DNA from: Mycolicibacterium moriokaense
GTDB taxonomy: Bacteria; Actinomycetota; Actinomycetes; Mycobacteriales; Mycobacteriaceae
Direction of reading: 5' to 3'
Assembly (NCBI RefSeq): GCF_010726085.1
Contig: NZ_AP022560.1
Location: 1,860,001-1,924,000 of the forward strand
Length of the DNA: 64,000 nucleotides
Part shown: positions 44,488-53,412 of the stretch, in pieces
Numbering within the stretch: the first letter of the stretch is position 1
Layout of the letters: every line of letters starts with the position of its first letter
Position numbers and translations under genes: made by a program
The notes under the pieces: model-generated
Databases searched by the model: none
What the model saw: the letters and a program-made list of their open reading frames with translations, nothing else
Told to the model about the DNA's origin: nothing

Positions 44488-45756
44488 GTGAACCTCGACG
44501 ACATGATTTTGGTGAGCATCGACGATCACGTGATCGAGCCGCCGGACATGTTCGAGGGTCACGTTCCGGAAAAGTGGGCTGACCAGGCGCCGAAGGTCGA
44601 ACGCAGCCCCGAAGGTATCGACCGGTGGGTGTTCCAGGGTGTCGAGACGTCGACCCCCTTCGGCATGTGCGCGGTCGTGACATGGCCCAAGGAGGAGTGG
44701 GGCTTCAACCCCGGCGTTTTCTCCGAGATTCGGCCCGCCTGCTACGACGTCGACCTCAGGGTCCGGGACATGGACGCCGGCGGAGTGCTGGCCTCGATGA
44801 ACTTCCCGACGATGGCCGGGTTCAACGCGAGGACGTTCTGCGAGGCCGACGATAAGGACCTCGCGCTGATCATGCTCAAGGCCTACAACGACTGGCATGT
44901 CGACGAGTGGTGCGGATCCCACCCCGGTCGGTTCATTCCCATCGGGATCGTCCCCATGTGGGATCCGCAATTATGCGCCGACGAGGTTCGACGGCTTGCG
45001 GCGAAAGGTTGCAAGGCGATCAGCTTCCTTGAGGCGCCGCACGCATTCGGATTCCCCAGCTTCCACAACGACTACTGGGATCCGATGCTCACCGCGATGT
45101 CCGATACCGGTTCGGTGATGTGCATGCACATCGGGGCCAGCGGGGGACTGATCACGACGGCTCCCGATGCTCCGCTGGACCACCACATCATCCTGCCGAC
45201 ACAGCTGACGTTGATGGCGTTGCAGGACCTCATGTTCGGGCGCACACTGCGGAAGTTCCCTGATCTGAAGGTGGCGCTTTCGGAGGGCGGAATCGGGTGG
45301 ATTCCCTACTACCTGGAGCGCGCCGACCGACACGCGTCGAATCAGCTCTGGATCGGTCAGGACTGGTCCGAGCGCATGCCCAGTCAGATCTTCCGCGACC
45401 AGATCCTGGCGTGCTTCATCACCGACCCGGCCGGGGTCAAACTCCGCAACGAGATCGGCATCGACAACCTGGCGTGGGAGTGCGATTATCCGCACACCGA
45501 CTCGACCTGGCCGAACGGCCCGGAGATGCTGTGGAGCGAGCTTCAGGCCGCGAACGCGACACCCGAAGAGATCAACAAGATCACCTACGAAAACAGTTGT
45601 CGGTTCTTCGATTTCGATCCCTTCATACACACGAATAAAGCCGACGCCACTGTGGGAGCATTGCGGGCCCGTGCGACGGACGTCGACCTGTCTACCGTGA
45701 GCAAGGCCGAATACCGCGCCCGCGCTGAGGCCGCCGAGCAGGCAGCGCAGGTCTGA
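44488..45756 (+). CDS. Amidohydrolase (TIM-barrel, ACMSD-like)
   Basis: This 422-aa protein starts at GTG 44488, with GGAGGAGAG upstream. N-terminal metal motif region MILVSIDDHVIEPPDMFEGH, a central barrel strand MNFPTMAGFNARTFCEADDK, then EAPHAFGFPSFHNDYWDPML and the late metal/acid site WECDYPHTDSTWPNGPEMLW. These are features of amidohydrolase-2 proteins, which act as hydrolases or decarboxylases (ACMSD type). The order with a second amidohydrolase and acyl-CoA dehydrogenases suggests ring cleavage or decarboxylation of a pathway intermediate. The reaction is not known. Confidence 0.85.
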   Translation: MNLDDMILVSIDDHVIEPPDMFEGHVPEKWADQAPKVERSPEGIDRWVFQGVETSTPFGMCAVVTWPKEEWGFNPGVFSEIRPACYDVDLRVRDMDAGGVLASMNFPTMAGFNARTFCEADDKDLALIMLKAYNDWHVDEWCGSHPGRFIPIGIVPMWDPQLCADEVRRLAAKGCKAISFLEAPHAFGFPSFHNDYWDPMLTAMSDTGSVMCMHIGASGGLITTAPDAPLDHHIILPTQLTLMALQDLMFGRTLRKFPDLKVALSEGGIGWIPYYLERADRHASNQLWIGQDWSERMPSQIFRDQILACFITDPAGVKLRNEIGIDNLAWECDYPHTDSTWPNGPEMLWSELQAANATPEEINKITYENSCRFFDFDPFIHTNKADATVGALRARATDVDLSTVSKAEYRARAEAAEQAAQV

Positions 45757-45759
45757 CCG

Positions 45760-46863
45760 ATGACAAACACCATTGATCTGCCCAAGATCTCCGCCGACGC
45801 GCACGTCGATGAGCCCCACGATCTCTGGTACGAGCGTCTCGACGCGGACCTACGTGAATATGCGCCGCGCCGCATCTCGGCCAGCGGCGACGGGGGCTGG
45901 AGTCTCGTCGTCAACGGAAACCCGATCGGGTGGAACGAGTTGTCCGCCGAGGAGGCCGCGGCGAAGGAGGCCGAACGGGTTGCCGCCGCCTCGATCGATG
46001 TGCGCCTCGACATGATGAGAACCGATCACATCAACGGTGAGATCGTCTTTCCGACGATCGGCCTGTACGCGTGGGGCATCGAGAATCCGCTTGTCGGACA
46101 GGCAGTCTGCCAGGTCTACAACGATTGGATTCGCGAGCATATCGGCGGACATGACCGCATCAAGTTGGCCAACATGATCCCGACGTGGGATGCCGACACG
46201 GCGATCGCGGAGATCGAGCGTGTCGCCGGCGATCCGTCAGTAGGCGGTCTGCTCCTTCCGCTAGTGGGGACGCCCGAGTGGAATGCCCGTGAATGGGAGC
46301 CGATGTGGGCCGCGATCGCCGCTACTGGCAAGCCGGCGGTCATGCACCAGGGCAGTGGTCACGACATGATCTTCTACCGCGGCTGGGGGAGTGGCACGAC
46401 GAATCTGCTCGCGACGCAATCGATGGCGCCGCGCATGGCCGGCCTGCTGAGTTGCAGCGGCATACTGGAACGACACCCCGACCTCCACGTTGTCTTCGTC
46501 GAATGCAACGGCGGCTGGATCTCGTGGGCAATGCAGACGTTGGACTACTACTACCAGGCTCACGACGAAATCGGCTGGACGAAACCGAAATTGGCGGAGC
46601 TACCCAGCCACTACATTCGTCACCAGATCCATTCCACGTTCCAGGACGACCCGGTGGCGATCACCAACTTGCGTGACACCGGCGCCGAATGTCTACTTTG
46701 GGGCAACGACTATCCCCACCCGGAGAGCACGTATCCGGAGTCGGCGAAGGTGCTGGACCGCCTGTTCAGGGATGTCGACACCGACAGTGCGCGTGCGATT
46801 GTCGGGGGCAACGCCCACCGGCTCTTCGGGTTCGACGACAGCGTGTTGAAAGCGCTGCCCTGA
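45760..46863 (+). CDS. Amidohydrolase (second, adjacent paralogue)
   Basis: This 367-aa protein starts at ATG 45760, 3 nt after the first amidohydrolase. It shares the family pattern: KISADAHVDEPHDLWYERLD at the start, EIVFPTIGLYAWGIENPLVG, QGSGHDMIFYRGWGSGTTNL and NDYPHPESTYPESAKVLDRL at the end. It has the metal-site residues but differs enough from its neighbour to suggest a different substrate or a heteromer. It is followed 1 nt later by an acyl-CoA dehydrogenase. Confidence 0.85.
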   Translation: MTNTIDLPKISADAHVDEPHDLWYERLDADLREYAPRRISASGDGGWSLVVNGNPIGWNELSAEEAAAKEAERVAAASIDVRLDMMRTDHINGEIVFPTIGLYAWGIENPLVGQAVCQVYNDWIREHIGGHDRIKLANMIPTWDADTAIAEIERVAGDPSVGGLLLPLVGTPEWNAREWEPMWAAIAATGKPAVMHQGSGHDMIFYRGWGSGTTNLLATQSMAPRMAGLLSCSGILERHPDLHVVFVECNGGWISWAMQTLDYYYQAHDEIGWTKPKLAELPSHYIRHQIHSTFQDDPVAITNLRDTGAECLLWGNDYPHPESTYPESAKVLDRLFRDVDTDSARAIVGGNAHRLFGFDDSVLKALP

Positions 46864-46864
46864 C

Positions 46865-47890
46865 GTGTCGACCGACCTTTTCGAACTGCGTCGCAACGAC
46901 TTCACGCTCGACGATGAGCAGGTTGCACTCCAGGATTCCTTTCGCGCGTACTTCGAGAAGACCGTCCCTGCATCCCGAGTCCGCGCCGCGGAACCCCTCG
47001 GCTTCGACCGCGTCCTGTGGGATGAAATGCAGGAGCGGGCAATCGTCGAGATGGCTCTGCCCGAAACCGCGAACGGGGACGGTGCGGGCCTGGTCGAGCT
47101 GGCTCTGGTCGTCGAGGAAGCCGGCCGGCGAGCGGCCCCGGTGCCGCTGCCGGATGTTCTCGCGGCAGTGCGGGGCCTGGCTCAGGTCGGTGCCGATGCC
47201 GACTTGATCGCACAGATACGCGACAACGGTGCGATTGCCACGGTTGCTCCGGGCATCACCGAGCGCAGGCTCGTTCCCTCCGGTGCCATCGCATCGAGCG
47301 TGCTTGCTCCGCGGGGCGATTCGCTTGTACTAGTCGAAGGCGATCCTCGGCCACTCGCACCCAACCTCGGCAGCTCGCCACTGGGGTGGTGGCACATCAC
47401 CGACGCGAACCCACTCGGCACCCACGCTGATTGGGCACTCATTGAACGGGAATGGCACGTCCTCACCGCAGCTGAGTTGGTCGGATTGGGGCAGGCGGCG
47501 GTCGATCTCGCGGTGCAGTACGCAAAGGAACGGATCGCCTTCGGCGTGCCGATCGGGTCGCTCCAGGCCATCGCCCATCCCCTGGTGAATGCGGCCAACT
47601 GTGTGGACGCCGCCCGCCGGTTGGTGTGGCGGGCCGCATGGTTCTGCGACAACGAACCTGAATTGGTCGATGCGTTGTCGCTTTGTGCGGTACTCGCGGC
47701 GGGTGACGCGGCCGAGCAGGCGGGCGCCACCGCGATTCATACCCAGGGCGGATTCGGCGTGACGCTCGAATCGGATGTGCAGTTGTTCTACCGTCGCGCC
47801 AAAGCCCGCGCGGTGATGGCGGGCGATCGTCGCAGTCTGCTGCGAAGAGTGACCGGACACGCACTCAGGAAGGCGGCGAGTGCGAGATGA
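46865..47890 (+). CDS. Acyl-CoA dehydrogenase, short subunit
   Basis: This 341-aa ACAD starts at GTG 46865. It is shorter than the usual 380 aa: the middle domain is compact (SSVLAPRGDSLVLVEGDPRP, NLGSSPLGWWHI). The C-terminal domain keeps ELVGLGQAAVDLAVQYAKER and FGVPIGSLQAIAHPLVNAAN and HTQGGFGVTLESDVQLFYRR. Size and pairing with a 391-aa ACAD directly after it (ATGA overlap) match heteromeric steroid-pathway ACADs such as FadE28/FadE29. It probably forms alpha2beta2 with the next product. Confidence 0.87.
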   Translation: MSTDLFELRRNDFTLDDEQVALQDSFRAYFEKTVPASRVRAAEPLGFDRVLWDEMQERAIVEMALPETANGDGAGLVELALVVEEAGRRAAPVPLPDVLAAVRGLAQVGADADLIAQIRDNGAIATVAPGITERRLVPSGAIASSVLAPRGDSLVLVEGDPRPLAPNLGSSPLGWWHITDANPLGTHADWALIEREWHVLTAAELVGLGQAAVDLAVQYAKERIAFGVPIGSLQAIAHPLVNAANCVDAARRLVWRAAWFCDNEPELVDALSLCAVLAAGDAAEQAGATAIHTQGGFGVTLESDVQLFYRRAKARAVMAGDRRSLLRRVTGHALRKAASAR

Positions 47891-49062
47891 ATTTCGGCTC
47901 CATCGAATTAGACCAGGACACCCTGGCATTTTGGCGTGAGGTCCGCGGCTTCTTCGCCGAGCATGTCACCGACGAACTGCTCGACGAAGAGCGCGCCAAC
48001 GGGGGCGGCTTCAACGAAGCTCTGCATCTCGCCATGGGGGAGCGCGGCTGGGTTGCCCCGCAATGGTCGACCGCAGAGGGCGGTGCCGGTCTCGACCCGC
48101 GCCGTGCACAGATCATTCAGCATGAGTTCTATGGCAGCGGAGCGCCGTACATCCTCGCGGGGACGACGTTGCTTCCACCGATCGCGATTCGGATCTTCGG
48201 CTCGCCGGAGATACAGGCCGAGATACTTCCCCGGGTCGCCGACGGGACCGTCCGCATCTGCCTGGGCTACACCGAACCGGACTGCGGCTCAGATCTGGCG
48301 GCTGTCCGAACGCGCGCCGAACGCGACGGTGACGACTGGATCATCAACGGCCAGAAGATGTTCACCACCGGCGCGCAGTTCAGTCAATATTGTTTCCTGC
48401 TCACTCGTACCGACCCAACAGTCCCTGCGCACAAGGGGCTGACGGTGTTTCTGCTTCCCCTGGACACCCCGGGTGTTGAGATCAGACCGATAGACACCCT
48501 GGGCGGTGAGCGGACCAACTTCGTCTACTTGCAGGATGTGCGGATCGATGATCGCTGGCGACTCGGCGAAGTGAACCAGGGCTGGTCGGTCGTGGCGGCG
48601 CCGCTGAATGCCGAGCATGGGATCCGCCCGGAAGAGGAAACCACGCTCGTCGGCGGTCCGTATCTAGCGGAATGTGAACGGCTGGTGGCCGCTTTCATTG
48701 AGTGGGCCCACCAACAGACAGGCTCGGCCGGAACACTTCTCGACGAGGAGGCTGTTCAGGAGAAACTCGGGGAAATACTCCTCGCGGCGGAGCTCACCCG
48801 CTCGGCCGATGGGCCACCCGCGCGCATCCTGTCGTCGGAGTTACTCAATAGGACCGCCTCGCAGCTCATCGCCCTCGTCGGCCCGACGGCGTTGTTGGAG
48901 CGAGGCGCAGAGGATGCGGCATCTGCCGGCGCGTTTGAGGCTGGCTTTCGATTCGCGCCTGCGACAGCCATTTACGGCGGTTCGACGGACATCGCACGCA
49001 ACGTTATCGCGGAGCGGTTCCTTGGCTTACCTCGAAGTACACCACGGAGGACTGCGAAATGA
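47887..49062 (+). CDS. Acyl-CoA dehydrogenase, long subunit
   Basis: This 391-aa ACAD starts at ATG 47887, overlapping the preceding stop. It has the full domain set: PQWSTAEGGAGLDPRRAQII, LGYTEPDCGSDLAAVRTRAE (FAD-binding signature), IINGQKMFTTGAQFSQYCFL, and GPTALLERGAEDAASAGAFE. The C-terminus TAIYGGSTDIARNVIAERFL is conserved. It should form a heterotetramer with the 341-aa subunit and desaturate a bulky acyl-CoA. It overlaps the P450 start by 4 nt. Confidence 0.9.
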   Translation: MNFGSIELDQDTLAFWREVRGFFAEHVTDELLDEERANGGGFNEALHLAMGERGWVAPQWSTAEGGAGLDPRRAQIIQHEFYGSGAPYILAGTTLLPPIAIRIFGSPEIQAEILPRVADGTVRICLGYTEPDCGSDLAAVRTRAERDGDDWIINGQKMFTTGAQFSQYCFLLTRTDPTVPAHKGLTVFLLPLDTPGVEIRPIDTLGGERTNFVYLQDVRIDDRWRLGEVNQGWSVVAAPLNAEHGIRPEEETTLVGGPYLAECERLVAAFIEWAHQQTGSAGTLLDEEAVQEKLGEILLAAELTRSADGPPARILSSELLNRTASQLIALVGPTALLERGAEDAASAGAFEAGFRFAPATAIYGGSTDIARNVIAERFLGLPRSTPRRTAK

Positions 49063-50294
49063 CCGAGACCACCGCGCATGCTGGCGCTGAACACCGTGGT
49101 GACGAGGTCACGCCGGGAATCACCGCGGAGAGCGTCGGCGACGATTTCGCGGCGGTTCTCGCGGTGCCCGAGCCGCAGGAGGTCTACTCCGGAATCGGGT
49201 CTACGCCGATTCTCGAGATCGAGGGCAACTACATCGCAGGTGCCGCCAAGAGCGTCGATTCGTTGACCCGCAGCCACCATGTCCTCGGGTCAGGCGGCCG
49301 CGGGAACACCCAGAATGCCGAGCGGCCGCTCATCCCACTGGATATCGATCGGCCTGAGCACACCAAGTACCGCAAGCTGCTCGATCCCATATTCGCTGCG
49401 AAGGTGATCGCGCCGCTCGAGGCCGATGTGCGCGCGCTCGCAGACGAACTGATCGACAAGTTCATCGACCGCGGTCATGCCGATGTCTACGACGAGTTCT
49501 GCGCCATCCTGCCGTCGACGATCTTTCTGCGGTTGATGGGCATACCGCTGACGGATCTGAATTACTTCCTAAAGAACAAAGACGATCTGCTGCGTGATAT
49601 CGAAGGCGAGACCATCAGCCAACGAGATGAGCGCTATAAGACAGCGGGCAAGAGGTGCTATGACTACTTCAACCGGGTCTTGGATGAGCGCGAAGCCAGC
49701 GGGTCTCCGGGTGACGACTTGCTCGGACGGTTCCTCACAGCCGAGGTCGATGGTCATTCGTTGACCCGCGAGAACATTCTCGATATTTGCTTTTTGTTGA
49801 TGATCGCAGGCCTCGACACCGTCGCGGCATCGCTTTCCTGCATTCTTTCGTGGTTCGCCCGCCATCCCGACGAACGTCGCAGAGTGGTCGCGAATCCCGA
49901 AATGTGGCCCGACGCCATCGAAGAGCTCATGCGGTGGGAAACGCCCGTACCGATTGGTTCGCGTACCCCGACCGTCGATATGCAGGTCGGGGATAACCTG
50001 GTTCCTGCCGGCACACACGTGGCCGTGTTGTGGGCGGCGGCGAATCTCGATCCGGAGAAGTTCAAGGACCCGATGACCGTGGACCTCACGCGGCGACCCA
50101 ACCCCCACTATTCATTCGCGAGCGGCTTCCATCGTTGTCTTGGAAGCCATCTCGCTCGAATGGAGCTTCGCGCGGCACTCGACCAGTTCCACCGGCGGAT
50201 CCCGGAGTACGAGGTCACTCCGGGTGCCGAAGTGAAATACACGGCGCTGCCCGTACGGTTGGCCAGCCCGCTGCCATTGAGCTGGGCAGTGTGA
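49059..50294 (+). CDS. Cytochrome P450
   Basis: This 411-aa P450 starts at ATG 49059, overlapping the ACAD stop. The I-helix is MIAGLDTVAASL, ExxR is EELMRWE, and the heme loop FASGFHRCLGSHLARME with Cys360. The loop has FASGFHR in place of the more common FGxGxHx, as in the CYP105-107-like groups. A P450 ferredoxin gene follows by 1 nt, which should supply electrons. It is the fifth gene of the operon that begins at 44488. Confidence 0.9.
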   Translation: MTETTAHAGAEHRGDEVTPGITAESVGDDFAAVLAVPEPQEVYSGIGSTPILEIEGNYIAGAAKSVDSLTRSHHVLGSGGRGNTQNAERPLIPLDIDRPEHTKYRKLLDPIFAAKVIAPLEADVRALADELIDKFIDRGHADVYDEFCAILPSTIFLRLMGIPLTDLNYFLKNKDDLLRDIEGETISQRDERYKTAGKRCYDYFNRVLDEREASGSPGDDLLGRFLTAEVDGHSLTRENILDICFLLMIAGLDTVAASLSCILSWFARHPDERRRVVANPEMWPDAIEELMRWETPVPIGSRTPTVDMQVGDNLVPAGTHVAVLWAAANLDPEKFKDPMTVDLTRRPNPHYSFASGFHRCLGSHLARMELRAALDQFHRRIPEYEVTPGAEVKYTALPVRLASPLPLSWAV

Positions 50295-50295
50295 C

Positions 50296-50487
50296 GTGAG
50301 ACTTGTCCTCGACACCGGGGCCTGCCAGGGGCACGGACGCTGCTACAGCTACTCGCCGGACCTGTTCGACGCCGATGAAGAAGGTCACAGCGTGCTGTTG
50401 GTGAGCAAAGTGAGTCCCGAGCAAGCGGATTCCGCAAGACTGGCGGTGGAATCCTGCCCCGAGGAAGCCATCTCGCTGCATGAGTGA
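50296..50487 (+). CDS. P450-associated [3Fe-4S] ferredoxin
   Basis: This 63-aa ferredoxin starts at GTG 50296. It has the cluster motif CQGHGRC (Cys10, Cys16) and the later Cys54 in ESCPEEAIS. The place of the second Cys of a 4Fe cluster is His13, which is the kind of substitution seen in mycobacterial P450 ferredoxins with 3Fe-4S clusters. It transfers electrons from a ferredoxin reductase to the P450 encoded just upstream. No reductase gene is present in the window. It overlaps the next gene by 8 nt. Confidence 0.92.
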   Translation: MRLVLDTGACQGHGRCYSYSPDLFDADEEGHSVLLVSKVSPEQADSARLAVESCPEEAISLHE

Positions 50488-51331
50488 ACGAATCCGCGCG
50501 GGGTTCATCGGCCTCGGTGACCAGGGCGGCGGGATGGCCTCGCGGCTCATCCAGTGCGAGGTTCCAACGACTCTGTGGGCCCGCCGCGAGGCGTCGCTCG
50601 AACCATTCCGCGGCACCGCGGCTCAGTTCGCCGCGACACCCGCCGAACTCGGCGCCCAAAGCGATGTGGTCGGCATCTGTGTCGTCGACGACGCCGGCAC
50701 ACAGCAGGTCGTGCTGGGTGAAACCGGTGTGCTGGCAGGAATGAAACCCGGCAGTGTGCTCGCAATCCACTCGACGATAAGTCTCGATGTCTGTCGCCAG
50801 ATCGGGAATGCGGCTGCCGAGCGGGGCGTCGGCGTGATCGACGCACCGGTCAGTGGTGGCGGGTTCGCGGCCGCGCAGGGTGAGCTGACCGTCCTGGTCG
50901 GTGGTGACAGAACGCATTTCGACCGGGCGTCGGTCGCACTGAATACATACGGTGCTAACGTTGTTCACCTCGGCCCACTGGGAAGCGGTTTGCTGGCCAA
51001 GCTGATCAACAACACACTGCATGCCGCCCACTATGCGTTGGCACGTGATGCGCTTCGGGCGGGCACACAGCTGGGGCTAGACGAGAAAGCGCTCGGGCAA
51101 GCGCTGTCGGTGAGCAGTGGCCGCAGTTACTCGCTGGATATCGCCGTGATGGTGGGTGGTTTCGAACCGCTGGCGCCGATGGTCGGAACGCTACTGCGCA
51201 AAGACGTCGGGATTTTCGACCGGCTGACTTCCGAGCAAGACGTGGCGGCAGGCTCGCTGATACCGGTTGCCGACGAGGCCCTCGAACTGTTCGGTTTTTC
51301 TCGGTTCTCCGACACCAAGGACTCAGAGTGA
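50480..51331 (+). CDS. NAD-binding hydroxyacid-dehydrogenase-like protein
   Basis: This 283-aa protein of the 3-hydroxyisobutyrate-dehydrogenase/6PGDH-like family has a Rossmann motif RAGFIGLGDQGGGMASRLIQ, the substrate-binding DAPVSGGGFAAAQGELTVLV, and the catalytic Lys region GPLGSGLLAKLINNTLHAAH. ATG 50480 lies within the ferredoxin gene. It is co-transcribed with the aldehyde dehydrogenase that follows (GTGA overlap). It would oxidise a hydroxyacid or hydroxyacyl compound. Confidence 0.87.
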   Translation: MSERIRAGFIGLGDQGGGMASRLIQCEVPTTLWARREASLEPFRGTAAQFAATPAELGAQSDVVGICVVDDAGTQQVVLGETGVLAGMKPGSVLAIHSTISLDVCRQIGNAAAERGVGVIDAPVSGGGFAAAQGELTVLVGGDRTHFDRASVALNTYGANVVHLGPLGSGLLAKLINNTLHAAHYALARDALRAGTQLGLDEKALGQALSVSSGRSYSLDIAVMVGGFEPLAPMVGTLLRKDVGIFDRLTSEQDVAAGSLIPVADEALELFGFSRFSDTKDSE

Positions 51332-52872
51332 CTGCGCCAGAGCTCGTCTCAGACCAGCAGGTCATTGAACCGTACGGCAGCAACGACCTCAACGCGCGCG
51401 CGGCCGCTCGCGCGGAGCGTCGGATGCTGATCGACGGTGAGTTGGTGGAGTCGACCACGGGCGCAGCCTTCGACAACGTCAGCCCAGCAACCGGCGCGGT
51501 GCTCGGTGCCACCACGGCGGCCGGAACCGTCGATATGGATAGGGCGATCACCGCCGCGCGCCACGCGTTCGACGGGACCGACTGGTCGTCGAATATCACC
51601 CTCCGCAAACGATGCCTGATGCAATTGCAGGAGGCATTCGAACTGGAGCGGGAGGAGTTGCGCGAAGAGCTGGTCGCCGAAGCGGGAGCACCGGTGATGA
51701 CCACCTATATGGCGCAACTGGACTGGACCTTGACGGACGGGTTGTGTTCGGCGGTGGAGTTGATGGATGACTTCGCCTGGGAGCGCTGTCTCAGTGGCGG
51801 TGGAGTGGGTGGCGAAAGTACCCAACGGGTGGTGTGGAAGGAGGCAGTGGGTGTCGTCGGCGCAATCGTGCCGTGGAACTTTCCGTTCGAGATTGCGGCG
51901 AACAAACTTGCCCAGGCGTTGGCTACCGGGAATACCGTTGTGCTCAAGCCCGACCCGAACACCCCGTGGACCGCGACTCGGATCGGCCGCCTCGTTGTCG
52001 AGTGCACAGACATACCCCGCGGCGTCGTCAATGTGGTACCCACTCCGGATAATTCAGTCGCCCAGCTGCTGGTGACGGATCCGCGCGTTGATCTCGTGTC
52101 GTTCACCGGGTCGACTGCGGTCGGCAGAAGCATCGCTGCGGATGCCGCCGAGACCCTCAAGCGGGTTTTCCTTGAACTGGGCGGGAAGTCCGCTGCGGTG
52201 ATGCTCGGCGACGCCGACATCGAAGCCGTCATCCCGAACATGGCCGGAGTTTGCATGCACGCCGGTCAAGGGTGCGGCATCACCACCAGGTTGCTGGTGC
52301 CCCGGGGTCGCATCGAGGAGGTACTCGGCCGACTGAAAGAGCTTTTCGAGTCGATCCAGCCCGCGGATCCGGCACTTCCGGACACGCTGATCGGGCCTGT
52401 GATCAACGGTCGCCAGCAGCAGCGCATCCTGGGATACGTCGATCGGGCCCGCGCCGCCGGCGCGGACATCGTCGTCGGCGGGCGGGTCCCGAATGACCTG
52501 CCCGAGGCGCTCGCGGGCGGTACTTTCGTGCTTCCCACCGTGGTCACTGGTGTCGACAACGACGCCGAGATCGCGCGCGAAGAGGTTTTCGGACCCGTGC
52601 TGGTTGTCTTGCCCTACTCAGATGAGGACGAGGCACTGCGTATCGCCAACGACAGCGAATACGGACTGGCGGGGTCGGTCTTCTCGCGGTCGCGGGGGCG
52701 CGCGTTGGCGTTCGCCAGGAAAGTTCGCGCGGGTTCGATGTCCGTAAACGGCGGCATCTATTACGGAGGTGACGCGCCTTTCGGCGGATACAAGGCAAGC
52801 GGTCTGGGACGGCAGAACGGCATCGAGGGATTCGAGAGTTACTTGGAGACCAAGACCGTGGCCTACACGTGA
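51328..52872 (+). CDS. Aldehyde dehydrogenase
   Basis: This 514-aa NAD(P) aldehyde dehydrogenase starts at GTG 51328, overlapping the preceding stop. It has catalytic Cys316 in AGQGCGITTRLLV and Glu283 in FLELGGKSAA, PWNFPFEIAANKLAQALATG, and FTGSTAVGRSI for cofactor binding. The C-terminal end EREEVFGPVLVV-like region reads AREEVFGPVLVVLPYSDEDE. It should oxidise the aldehyde made by P450/alcohol-oxidation steps to an acid for CoA activation. It is the last gene of the 44488-52872 operon. Confidence 0.92.
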   Translation: MTAPELVSDQQVIEPYGSNDLNARAAARAERRMLIDGELVESTTGAAFDNVSPATGAVLGATTAAGTVDMDRAITAARHAFDGTDWSSNITLRKRCLMQLQEAFELEREELREELVAEAGAPVMTTYMAQLDWTLTDGLCSAVELMDDFAWERCLSGGGVGGESTQRVVWKEAVGVVGAIVPWNFPFEIAANKLAQALATGNTVVLKPDPNTPWTATRIGRLVVECTDIPRGVVNVVPTPDNSVAQLLVTDPRVDLVSFTGSTAVGRSIAADAAETLKRVFLELGGKSAAVMLGDADIEAVIPNMAGVCMHAGQGCGITTRLLVPRGRIEEVLGRLKELFESIQPADPALPDTLIGPVINGRQQQRILGYVDRARAAGADIVVGGRVPNDLPEALAGGTFVLPTVVTGVDNDAEIAREEVFGPVLVVLPYSDEDEALRIANDSEYGLAGSVFSRSRGRALAFARKVRAGSMSVNGGIYYGGDAPFGGYKASGLGRQNGIEGFESYLETKTVAYT

Positions 52873-53412
52873 GCGCATGACAGCGGCCGTCAGGCCTCGA
52901 CGAGACCGCCGCTGCGCTGGGAGCAATTGACGTACTACTCTGCAGTCGAGTGATTTTCGCGCTCGTCCCGTGGAATATATCGACGCGGCAACAAGGGCAG
53001 AGGGGTTGGCAGCAACAGGATGGTCCGATGCGGCTCTGACCAACCTCGGCGAATCAGGCGCTAGGCATCAGCGCAGCGCTTCCGGCTGACACCTGAGTTC
53101 ACAGCGTCTGCTCGTGCGCCTAACCGGGACACCACCTCGACGCGACAAGTCCGGCGCCGGTGATGTCTGCCGCCGCTGCCGATACCCGCTATCTGTACCA
53201 TGTATAAAACAGCAGAGGGCTGCGCGCGATTCTTCGACGCTGGATGGCCAGCCCGGCTTGTTTTCGGAGCAACCGGAGGGGGAATGGTTCCAGGTGAACA
53301 GGGCACCGATCGGTGCGCCGCGCCGCTCGCTGACGCACGCTGACGGTGCACGCTGTCTTCGACGTTTCATTCGGGTCGTCGGTCCCGAGACCTCATAAAG
53401 AGCGGAGCTCAG
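52873..53412. other. 540-bp gap without a convincing gene
   Basis: Short open frames exist on both strands but their codon use and repeats look like chance. Near 53194-53213 lies CTGTACCATGTATAAAACAG, AT-rich and partly palindromic (CTGT/ACAG ends), which could be a promoter or operator for the TetR gene at 53413. No tRNA or other RNA structure was seen. Confidence 0.4.

Noticed and set aside
52873..53412. Small genes on either strand
   Set aside because: Frames overlap each other, lack ribosome sites and show no domain.
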